Source: Candidatus Segatella violae
Lineage (GTDB): Bacteria; Bacteroidota; Bacteroidia; Bacteroidales; Bacteroidaceae
Assembly: GCA_002440225.1 (NCBI GenBank)
Contig: DJSH01000021.1
Location: 405 to 5,600 of the forward strand
Direction of reading: 5' to 3'
Length of the DNA stretch: 5,196 nucleotides
Shown: one piece after another, positions 1 to 5,049 of the stretch
How positions within the stretch are numbered: position 1 is the stretch's first letter
How the letters are laid out: each line of letters starts with the position of its first letter
Made by a program: the position numbers and the translations under genes
The notes under the pieces: model-generated
Databases searched by the model: none
What the model was told of the DNA's origin: nothing
What the model saw: only the letters and a program-made list of their open reading frames with translations

Positions 1-379
1 TCACCCCAAGCCCTAGGCCTGGTGCGACGCCTAGCTGCGCAGGCGTCGCACCAGGCTTAGCCTCATTCTCACAGCCCATGAAAGCCCCCTTGGCGATGAT
101 GTCGTCCATATTCTTGATGACCTCCACATCGGTATCGAAATACAAGCCACCATACTTATAGAGAATCCAGAATCTCGCATAATCACTCACAAAAGCATAC
201 TTCTTCGCCTTGTATGCCTCGGCTGTATAAGGAATGATGTTGACATCGAAGTTACTCTCATTCCACTCCTTAATCTCATAGTCAGGGAGATACTTTCTCC
301 ATGACGCTATGCACTTCTTTGCACTCGCTGGCAGCGGATTGCCACCAAACCAGCAATAATGAATTACTTTTGGTATCAT
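1..379 (-). CDS. Glycosyltransferase, GT32-like (OCH1/capsular polysaccharide type), C-terminus cut off by window edge
   Basis: The first 126 residues of a sugar transferase are visible on the minus strand, starting at the ATG at 379-377. The N-terminus IPKVIHYCWFGGNPLP, the block SWRKYLPDYEIKEWNESNFD, the stretch AFVSDYARFWILYKYGGLY and the metal-binding DTD (residues 82-84, within LYFDTDVEV) are the hallmarks of Gly_transf_sug (GT32) enzymes. These use a nucleotide sugar and a divalent metal at the DxD site to build cell-surface polysaccharide, normally in the cytoplasm or at the inner membrane face. The frame stays open to the edge through GVAPGLGLGV, so the catalytic C-terminal part lies outside. 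The DNA for residues about 107-122 is a near-perfect palindrome, so part of this stretch may be a non-native insertion. Sugar donor and acceptor cannot be told. A TTTCTTTG at 403-396 is one base off the Bacteroidetes -7 box and could be its promoter. Confidence 0.9.
   Translation of the reverse strand, partial: MIPKVIHYCWFGGNPLPASAKKCIASWRKYLPDYEIKEWNESNFDVNIIPYTAEAYKAKKYAFVSDYARFWILYKYGGLYFDTDVEVIKNMDDIIAKGAFMGCENEAKPGATPAQLGVAPGLGLGV
13..60. repeat. 20-bp inverted repeat with 8-nt loop inside the glycosyltransferase gene
   Basis: The left arm at 13-32 and the right arm at 41-60 are reverse complements at 19 of 20 positions (16/57 is a G/T). The loop is agctgcgc (33-40). The innermost 16 pairs (17-32 with 41-56) are perfect and GC-rich. 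It lies in frame within the coding region and encodes KPGATP and GVAPGLG on the two arms. It is too long to be chance, but it has no T-tract and sits inside a gene, so I do not call it a terminator. Confidence 0.85.
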
Positions 380-605
380 ATTAATTATTTTATTCCAAAG
401 AAAATTAAGTTTAAGTTTTTTTTGATGGCTATCATTTCTATAGCCACAACACATAAAGCTAGAAATCAACAAGCCCTTTCCAGCGACCCCTTCCCACCAG
501 CTATCCACCAGCGGGAAGGAATCGCCTAAAAGTTCTATTTCTATATCAATCTTAATAATTCTTGATTCAATCTAAAAAAAATGATTCAATCTAAAAAATC
601 TGGAT
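380..605. other. Intergenic region with two hairpins and a short direct repeat
   Basis: No gene is supported in these 226 bases. They separate two minus-strand genes. Hairpin 1: tggctat (426-432) pairs with atagcca (440-446) around a 7-nt loop. Hairpin 2: gcga (483-486) with tcgc (522-525), then a cc/aa internal loop, then ccttccc (489-495) with gggaagg (513-519). The loop of hairpin 2 contains half of an 8-bp direct repeat, ccaccagc (494-501 and 505-512). A 17-bp direct repeat with period 19, beginning tgattcaatct, lies at 563-579 and 582-598, just beyond the stop of the gene at 606. Neither hairpin is followed by a U-run on the minus strand, so a classical terminator is not supported. They could still stabilise the 3' end of the upstream transcript. 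Confidence 0.5.
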
Positions 606-1091
606 TTATCCCTTCCCTATCTCTCCCTGGGCTTTCTTCCACCCACGGATTCTTGACTCCTCGGCCACACGCTTCTTCACTTCCTTCTCTATCATCTCCT
701 CATAAATCTGGTCGAGGGGACGGGAGAAGGGATGCCAACCATAATCGGCGTTCTCCTTCGTGTGGCAGAACAATACCGTGCCAATACCCATCCATGCCTT
801 CAGGCGCACCTCCTCCGAAGGATAGTGGCTGAAAATCCAAGTGGTGAAACGCACAAACTCGGAGAGCAACATCAGCTTGCCGTTCTTCAAATGCTTGAAG
901 AAACTACGCTTCAGGTGAAACTTCACCTGAATGTCACCCTTGTTCAATACCCAGCTACGCATCCCATCGGTTAGCTCATGATAAGCCGACTTCTCAAAGT
1001 AAGTGTGCTTGGCCACCTTCACCAATAGGGTTGACAACTTGCCGAAACGCTGCTCTGCAGTCTTCGACGTAATCTCTGCCGTGAGCTTCAA
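606..1091 (-). CDS. Unrecognised 161-aa protein; natural start apparently at 1129 but frameshifted
   Basis: I do not recognise this protein. Codon usage is plainly coding (AAG, GAG, CTG, TTC, CGT dominate) and the product is basic. It has many Lys and aromatic residues in the middle (SWVLNKGDIQVKFHLKRSFF), a segment FTTWIFSHYPSEEVRLKAWMG, and a charged helix-like C-terminus (EEMIEKEVKKRVAEESRIRGWKK). No signal peptide, membrane segment or catalytic motif is evident. The first usable start in this frame is a TTG at 1091-1089, but the frame remains open upstream to a stop at 1145-1143 and reads KKKFLLSADERLKLTAE, which looks like real N-terminal protein. An ATG at 1129-1127 is followed by six A's. 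One more A would read MEKKKFLLSADERLKLTAE in frame. So this is either a frameshifted gene, a slippage or phase-variable start, or a sequencing error. A weak -7-like TATTTTTA lies at 1157-1150 on this strand. Confidence 0.7.
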   Translation of the reverse strand: MKLTAEITSKTAEQRFGKLSTLLVKVAKHTYFEKSAYHELTDGMRSWVLNKGDIQVKFHLKRSFFKHLKNGKLMLLSEFVRFTTWIFSHYPSEEVRLKAWMGIGTVLFCHTKENADYGWHPFSRPLDQIYEEMIEKEVKKRVAEESRIRGWKKAQGEIGKG

Positions 1092-1211
1092 TCGCTCATC
1101 AGCAGAAAGCAGGAATTTCTTTTTTCCATCTTTCCTAAAAAATTACAATTAAAAATATCTGTTTTTACCACAATGTGGCATTTTTCGATTTCTCATACCG
1201 GCTTTTTGTCG

Positions 1212-1219
1212 TAACTTCG
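1212..1219 (+). promoter_or_regulatory. Candidate Bacteroidetes -7 box for the primase-helicase gene
   Basis: The sequence taacttcg, followed by cc, differs at one base from the Bacteroidetes -7 consensus TAnnTTTG. I see no clear -33 TTG about 20 bases upstream. If used, transcription would start near 1226 and all GGTGAACAC repeats would lie in a leader of about 290 nt. An alternative, gaactttg at 1306-1313, is also one base off and has TTTG at 1276-1279 upstream at a rather long spacing of 26 bases. Confidence 0.3.
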
Positions 1220-1235
1220 CCATCAGTAACCGAGA

Positions 1236-1446
1236 GGTGAACACCAGGGTGAACACCTGGCCTAAGCATTCACCTTTTGGGCGCCAGGGTGAACACTAGT
1301 AAAAAGAACTTTGTATATACAGCGCATGCTAGAAATATAAAGATACTCTATTACAATGGGTTACGGGGTGTTTTTAACACATTATTAACGCTAAAGGTTG
1401 GCATCAGGGTTCACCCTTCACCACCTTCTACGCCAAGTGTTCACCC
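1236..1446. repeat. Iteron-like GGGTGAACAC repeat family in two opposed clusters
   Basis: Direct-orientation copies: ggtgaacacc at 1236-1245 and again at 1248-1257 (12-bp period), and ggtgaacact at 1288-1297. The 13-mer ccagggtgaacac is identical at 1244-1256 and 1284-1296. Inverted copies or fragments: ttcacc at 1269-1274, gggttcaccc at 1407-1416, ttcacc at 1417-1422 and agtgttcaccc at 1436-1446. The last is the exact 11-bp reverse complement of 1287-1297. The core GGTG-AA-CACC is itself a short dyad, as expected for a dimeric binding site. Possible roles are an operator, iterons for the downstream primase-helicase, or alternative RNA pairings in its leader. Confidence 0.7.
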
Positions 1447-1513
1447 CCACTCTCTTGCTTAGTTAACGCTGCAAACAACAGAATAGTATATCAATAACTA
1501 ACAATTTTAGAAA

Positions 1514-3790
1514 ATGGAACAAAAACCAAACACCATCAGCATGTATGAGACGGAGACGATGCCTTCGTACTTCCCTGCCATCAACTCTTCGGAGAGCCAT
1601 CCTCTCGCCGACTGGTTGTATCTCAAGAGAGTGATTACCTCTAGCCCCGAACTCAAGATGATGACCGAGACTTATCGCAAGCGACTCGCCGTCAGCAAGC
1701 AGTTCGCCGACCAGTACAAGCCAGAGATGCCTGCCATCACGGTTTCGGCACTCATGGATGGATACGGCAGGCAACTCGTTAACTTTCTCAAACCTACCTT
1801 CATGTTCCAGCTCGACTTCGACCACGTGAAGAAGGAGGACATGAAGCATCTTATCCAACTGGTGAGAGAAGACAACCATACGCTGGTGGAGTATATCACC
1901 GTGAGCGGCAGGGGTTTCAGAGTGTTCTGCGCCTACCGACCGGTGGATGACGACGACATCTCCGTGCTGGAACTCTTCGACGCCGTGCTACAGAAGGCGA
2001 TGGATTACTACACCCAGCTCTTGGGAATCGCTCCCGACAAGCAGTGCGTGGACATCACCCGATGCGCCGGGCTAGCCTACGACCCGGATGCCTTCTTCCG
2101 CTGGGATGCCGTACCCTTTGCCTTGGGTCCGAAAGACCTGAAGCCCATCTACACGAAGAAGGCACTGGAGGCGAAGTATTCTGCCAAGCGAAACGCCAAG
2201 GGCGGCAAACGAAGCACCAAGGCGCAAGAGGCGACGAAGCCTGGTGGCAAGGGAGCACCGACCATCGAGGAGGCGGCTGCCCATATCAAGGAGTTGCTCG
2301 GCATGTGGGGCTACCGTTTCGAACCAGAGCATCACAACGAGTATGTATGGCATTTCGCCGACATCTGCATCTACTATGGCATCCCGATGGAGGCGGTTTT
2401 GCCCTACGCCGACCGTGAGTTTGGAATCAGCTACCAAGACACGGCTTCCGTCATCAAGTCTCGCTACAAGCATCTGCACAAATTTGGTCTTTGGCATTTC
2501 TATCGTCAGGGCGAGGGCTACAGCGGCAAGCCATCGGTAAGGAGCATCAAGCAGTGGATGCTCACCCACTATCTATTCCGCCGAAACACGCTGACGGGGT
2601 TTTACGAGGTAGAGAGCCGCATCGTCTTGGGCGGCAAGTATCCCAAGTGGGTTCGCATCGACGACAACATCGAGAACTCGCTCTGGAGCGAGATGGATGA
2701 GTCGGGGATGCACCTCTCGGAGAAGACCTTGCACAACATCATCAACAGCGACTTCAGCGAGCCATTCGACCCACTCGACGATTACCTGCGCAGTCTGCCG
2801 AAATGGAAGAAGGGAGAGGATCCCGACTACATCGACCAGCTCGCCGACCGCATCGAGGTGGAAGACCTGCCCAATGACGAGCATACGCAGAGCCTCTTCC
2901 GCTATTTCTTCAAGAAGTGGCTGGTGGCGATGGTGGTGGCATGGGTAACGCTGAAGGTGGTTAACCAGATGATTCTCATCTTCGTGGGCAAGGGCGGCAT
3001 TTTCAAGACCACCTTCTTCCAGATGCTGTTGCCGCAGCAGTTGCGCCAGTACTTCCTCAACGATTCGACGGGAGCCTATACCGACAAGGACTTCATGGAG
3101 GCTTTCAGCAGCAAGGCCCTGCTCTGCCTCGACGAGTTTGAGATGGTGTTCGGCAAGAACCTGAGCGCCTTCAAGAGCAATATGACCAAGGTGACGTTCT
3201 CCATCCGCCGCCCTTACGACAAGTATCGCTCGGAGATGCCCCACCGTGGCTCGCTCTGCGGCACCACCAACAGCCAGCAGTTTATCACCGACGAGGAGAA
3301 TCGCCGCTACTGTCCGTGGCTGGTAAAGAGCATCGAGAGTCCGATAGACCACCCGATAGACTACGACCACGTGTTCGCCGAGGCAGTGGCATTGGGTCAG
3401 GAGGTGATGAGCTCCCCTAAGGGCGCGCCCCTGGAATGGACTTACTGGTTGACGAGGGACGACATCGAGCTGATGCGTCGCCACAATCGCCTCTTCATGG
3501 TTGCCAACTATGCCGAGGAGCAGATACTTCGTTTCTACCGAGTGCCGGAGCCAGAAACGCCGTTACAGTACATCAAGTTCCGCTATAGTGCCGAGATACT
3601 GGAGAAGATAGGTGTAAACCCTGCCCTTCGCCAGAACCTGAACAACCAGAACATCGGAATCGTGATGAAGCGTCTTGGATTCAAGAAGATTCACAAGAAG
3701 CAGGGCAACGGCTGGGCTGTCATCGAGAAGGATGGAGGCGAAATCAACAGCGATGCAGTCATCGACCCGAACGATACTGTCGAGGAATAA
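1514..3790 (+). CDS. BT4734/VapE-family protein: primase-like N-terminal domain fused to a P-loop ATPase
   Basis: This 758-aa protein is probably a primase-helicase acting on DNA in the cytoplasm. Residues about 45-210 match the BT4734-like N-terminal domain, which I recall being placed in the archaeo-eukaryotic primase superfamily. FQLDFDHV (98-105, D101 and D103) resembles the first metal motif, SGRGFRVF (131-138) the second (without its usual His), and D180 in DITRCAGLAYDP the third. A Lys/Gly-rich linker (about 215-248) leads to a helical region (250-330). The C-terminal part is a VirE/VapE-type P-loop ATPase: Walker A GKGGIFKT (492-499, Phe where Gly is common), Walker B ALLCLDE (535-541), sensor-type Asn in GTTN (583-586) and a possible arginine finger at RR 597-598. 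The ATG at 1514 follows an AT-rich leader, as usual in this phylum. The stop codon is overlapped by a degenerate copy of the 22-bp repeat. VapE proteins occur in phage satellites and pathogenicity islands, which supports a mobile-element origin. Confidence 0.9.
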   Translation: MEQKPNTISMYETETMPSYFPAINSSESHPLADWLYLKRVITSSPELKMMTETYRKRLAVSKQFADQYKPEMPAITVSALMDGYGRQLVNFLKPTFMFQLDFDHVKKEDMKHLIQLVREDNHTLVEYITVSGRGFRVFCAYRPVDDDDISVLELFDAVLQKAMDYYTQLLGIAPDKQCVDITRCAGLAYDPDAFFRWDAVPFALGPKDLKPIYTKKALEAKYSAKRNAKGGKRSTKAQEATKPGGKGAPTIEEAAAHIKELLGMWGYRFEPEHHNEYVWHFADICIYYGIPMEAVLPYADREFGISYQDTASVIKSRYKHLHKFGLWHFYRQGEGYSGKPSVRSIKQWMLTHYLFRRNTLTGFYEVESRIVLGGKYPKWVRIDDNIENSLWSEMDESGMHLSEKTLHNIINSDFSEPFDPLDDYLRSLPKWKKGEDPDYIDQLADRIEVEDLPNDEHTQSLFRYFFKKWLVAMVVAWVTLKVVNQMILIFVGKGGIFKTTFFQMLLPQQLRQYFLNDSTGAYTDKDFMEAFSSKALLCLDEFEMVFGKNLSAFKSNMTKVTFSIRRPYDKYRSEMPHRGSLCGTTNSQQFITDEENRRYCPWLVKSIESPIDHPIDYDHVFAEAVALGQEVMSSPKGAPLEWTYWLTRDDIELMRRHNRLFMVANYAEEQILRFYRVPEPETPLQYIKFRYSAEILEKIGVNPALRQNLNNQNIGIVMKRLGFKKIHKKQGNGWAVIEKDGGEINSDAVIDPNDTVEE

Positions 3791-3873
3791 GTATCTTGTT
3801 TTCGATGGCTAAGTATCATAGTTACGGTCGCTAAGTATCATAGTTACGGTCGCTAAGTATCATACTTACGGCT
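3786..3873 (+). repeat. 22-bp tandem repeat, three near-identical copies plus one degenerate copy
   Basis: Copies lie at 3808-3829, 3830-3851 and 3852-3873. The first two are identical and the third differs at a few 3' positions. The unit begins gctaagtatcat and ends in ttacgg plus two bases. A fourth, degenerate copy at 3786-3807 keeps taagtatc and includes the TAA stop of the upstream gene. The third copy holds a perfect 13-nt palindrome aagtatcatactt (3855-3867). A period of 22 bp puts the sites on one face of the helix, so a cooperative protein-binding site (operator or iteron) is plausible. Confidence 0.9.
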
Positions 3874-3901
3874 GGTATTCAACATTTAACATTCAATATC
3901 T

Positions 3902-4111
3902 ATGGATTTACGTAGTTATACCAAGCAAGAGCTAGCCCTGCTCTATTTTCCGGATTCAGATCCCGATGTGGCAAGATGCCACTTGATGAGATGGATAATA
4001 AGATGCACGCCGCTCTACGAGCAGCTCCAGCAGAGCGGTTACACCAAGAGCAGCAAGGAGTTTAATCCGCTGCAAGTATCCTATATTTTCTTCCATCTGG
4101 GAGAACCCTGA
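3902..4111 (+). CDS. DUF4248 domain-containing protein
   Basis: This is a complete 69-aa soluble protein. The opening RSYTKQELALLYFPDSDPDVARCHLMRWI, the GY in the middle and the ending LQVSYIFFHLGEP are characteristic of DUF4248, a small Bacteroidales family. I know of no established molecular function for it. The length fits the family. The spacing of charged and hydrophobic residues suggests a compact helical fold, possibly a helix-turn-helix-like DNA-binding unit (inference only). It lies 111 bp after the primase-helicase gene, behind the 22-bp repeats, and 107 bp before the HU-like gene. Members commonly stand between these two families in Bacteroidales genomes. No clear promoter of its own is visible, so it may be transcribed from upstream or controlled through the repeats. 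Confidence 0.85.
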   Translation: MDLRSYTKQELALLYFPDSDPDVARCHLMRWIIRCTPLYEQLQQSGYTKSSKEFNPLQVSYIFFHLGEP

Positions 4112-4116
4112 TATTT

Positions 4117-4166
4117 ATCGTTGAAAATCGTGGAGTATCGTTGAGTAACATTGAGCATCGTTGAGT
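4117..4166 (+). repeat. Five 10-bp tandem repeats (consensus ATCGTTGAGT) upstream of the HU-like gene
   Basis: Units are 4117-4126 atcgttgaaa, 4127-4136 atcgtggagt, 4137-4146 atcgttgagt, 4147-4156 aacattgagc and 4157-4166 atcgttgagt. Each is about one helical turn, so the sites face the same side of DNA. The last unit supplies the likely -33 TTG (4161-4163) of the promoter for the HU-like gene. The array is therefore well placed as an operator or activator site, perhaps for the HU-like protein or DUF4248 product. Confidence 0.85.
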
Positions 4167-4192
4167 TGCGATTCTGAAATGTCGTATCTTTG
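4161..4192 (+). promoter_or_regulatory. Bacteroidetes-type promoter of the HU-like gene
   Basis: The -7 box tatctttg (4185-4192) matches TAnnTTTG exactly. A TTG at 4161-4163 serves as -33 element with a 21-base spacer. Transcription would begin at about 4199. This decides the start codon of the next gene: the ATG at 4195 would lie at or before the transcript start, whereas the ATG at 4219 leaves a leader of about 20 nt. Confidence 0.7.
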
Positions 4193-4218
4193 CAATGTCT
4201 AACAAATCATTATATATT

Positions 4219-4755
4219 ATGTTGCAAATAGTCTTATACCAAAACACAAACGAGAAGATTGCGGAAGCCTACAAGAAGTGGTTTCCGAGAGTAGTGACCA
4301 CAGAGACCATCGACCTCGAAGGTCTTGCCGAGCACATGGCGGCTCACAACACACCGTATTCGAAGGGAGCCATCCTAGGCATGCTCACCGATGCGGCCAC
4401 CTGCACCAAGGAGCTACTCCTGCAGGGCAAGAACGTGAAGTTCGCCGACATCGCCATCTTCAGCCTCGGACTCATCGTGAAGGGCGGAGCACCATCGAAG
4501 GAAGAGTGGAGCGTGGCGAAGTACATCGAAGGCTTGCGACTCAGAGCCAGAGGCACTGGCGAGCTGAAGCCAAAGAATCTCGACACCACCATCAAGCGCC
4601 TCGACCTCGTCACCTCACCGTCATCCAGCTCCACTGGCACAGGAAGCACCGATGACAAGAGCTCTACCGACAGCGACAAGGACAATCCATCTAGCGGTGG
4701 TGGAAGCGGCTCAGGCGGAAGTTCATCCAGCGATGGCGACGGCACCGTAGAGTAA
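4219..4755 (+). CDS. HU-like DNA-binding protein (Bacteroidales histone-like family) with acidic Ser/Gly/Asp tail
   Basis: This 178-aa protein is of the HU-related Bacteroidales family (TIGR01201-like), which are longer than classical HU and bind DNA in the nucleoid. The diagnostic part is residues 18-90: a Lys/Arg strand (YKKWFPRVVTTETID), LEGLAEHMAAHNTPYSKGAILGMLTDAATCTKELLLQGKNV, and IAIFSLGL. This matches the helical dimer body and the start of the beta-arm region. Residues 100-131 give the second strand block ending KRLDLV. From about 132 the protein becomes a disordered tail of Ser, Gly, Thr and Asp with clear net negative charge, unlike the basic tails of many long HU proteins. The start at 4219 is preferred over 4195 (8 residues longer, MSNKSLYI) because the promoter -7 box ends at 4192. 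Members of this family commonly sit just before the amidase gene. The promoter and 10-bp repeats suggest separate regulation from the upstream genes. Confidence 0.85.
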   Translation: MLQIVLYQNTNEKIAEAYKKWFPRVVTTETIDLEGLAEHMAAHNTPYSKGAILGMLTDAATCTKELLLQGKNVKFADIAIFSLGLIVKGGAPSKEEWSVAKYIEGLRLRARGTGELKPKNLDTTIKRLDLVTSPSSSSTGTGSTDDKSSTDSDKDNPSSGGGSGSGGSSSSDGDGTVE

Positions 4756-4803
4756 GTCTTGTCAGCTTACATTGCTCATTAATCTTAACCCAAGCAAAGG
4801 GAT

Positions 4804-4902
4804 ACGCTAGTAGCGTCAGGGACATTCCGAGGATTACCCAGAGATGCAAGGGCATCTATCACCAGCAAACAGTCCTGTACGGGTGTCTGGGTTGCTAGCC
4901 TC
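4804..4902 (+). ncRNA. Predicted structured leader (hairpin plus three-way junction) upstream of the smalltalk gene
   Basis: The 176-nt gap between the HU-like and smalltalk genes can fold extensively on the plus strand. A small hairpin is acgct (4804-4808) with agcgt (4812-4816). A closing helix gagg (4829-4832) with cctc (4899-4902) continues across an internal loop into acccaga (4836-4842) with tctgggt (4886-4892). Inside are two arms: gatgc (4843-4847) with gcatc (4852-4856) around aagg, and cacc (4860-4863) with ggtg (4882-4885) containing aca/tgt (4869-4871/4876-4878). Just after, gctag (4894-4898) can pair with ctagc (4905-4909), competing with the outer closing helix and followed by ttt. 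I do not recognise an Rfam class. This is hand-folded, so it is a prediction. Confidence 0.4.
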
Positions 4903-4931
4903 CCCTAGCTTTCAAAACATCATTCCACACC

Positions 4932-5036
4932 ATGAAAAAAGAAAACATCAAGAAAGTCATCAATTTCATCATCACTATCCTCACCGCCGCCCTCAGCTCC
5001 TTCTGTGTGCAGTCGTGCAGCAAAGGGGTATTTTAA
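4932..5036 (+). CDS. Smalltalk protein (34-aa micropeptide)
   Basis: The 34-residue product begins MKKENIKKVINFIITILTAA and continues to a Cys-containing end. This pattern, a basic start, one hydrophobic segment with ILTA, then a short tail with a Cys, fits the family annotated as smalltalk protein in Bacteroidales, whose function is not known to me. Residues 9-24 form a single hydrophobic stretch, so it is likely inserted in or secreted across the inner membrane. VQSC (26-29) resembles a lipobox. If processed, the mature product would be a lipopeptide of only six residues (CSKGVF). It stops 13 bp before the amidase start, so the two are probably co-transcribed. A small membrane protein next to a cell-wall hydrolase is reminiscent of a lysis pair, but that is inference. 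Confidence 0.85.
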   Translation: MKKENIKKVINFIITILTAALSSFCVQSCSKGVF

Positions 5037-5049
5037 AGAATTTTAAACC

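Larger units (their letters stand above)
1143..1513. other. Divergent intergenic/leader region upstream of the primase-helicase gene
   Basis: About 370 bases without a supported gene lie between the divergent genes. From left to right they hold an 11-nt palindrome ccacaatgtgg (1168-1178), a possible promoter near 1212, a cluster of GGTGAACAC repeats pointing right (1236-1297), an AT-rich core (about 1298-1400) with a small perfect hairpin gtgtt/aacac (1368-1380), and the same repeat pointing left (about 1407-1446). The 8-mer ttaacgct occurs at 1385-1392 and 1463-1470. The layout suits a control region or a replication origin. The sequence alone cannot decide which. Confidence 0.55.

Noticed and set aside
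426..446. Rho-independent terminator
   Set aside because: The 7-bp hairpin is adjacent to an eight-T run, but the T's precede it on the plus strand and read as A's after it on the minus strand, so neither orientation gives a stem followed by U's.
581..974. Plus-strand frames opposite the unrecognised minus-strand gene
   Set aside because: Pro/Ser/His-rich composition without motifs. The minus-strand frame has normal codon usage over its full length.
1277..1462. 61-codon plus-strand frame in the leader of the primase-helicase gene
   Set aside because: It starts with TTG, runs through the repeat clusters and has no coding-like composition or family resemblance.
1463..2569. Other antisense frames and plus-strand alternative frames over the first half of the primase-helicase gene
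   Set aside because: They lie inside a well-supported gene, with biased compositions typical of frame shadows.
2573..3484. Long antisense open frame (303 codons) opposite the primase-helicase gene
   Set aside because: It is a shadow of the GC-biased third positions of the plus-strand gene. Its product is a low-complexity mix of Val, Leu, His and Arg with no recognisable domain. The plus-strand frame carries clear motifs.
3786..4166. CRISPR array
   Set aside because: The 22-bp and 10-bp repeats are directly tandem with no spacers, and no cas genes are nearby.
4817..4892. HDV-like self-cleaving ribozyme fold
   Set aside because: cagggac (4817-4823) can pair with gtcctg (4872-4877), giving a pseudoknot with the order of strands seen in HDV-like folds. 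However, the pairing needs a bulge, the joining segment is long, there is no room for a P4 arm and no catalytic C motif precedes the last helix.
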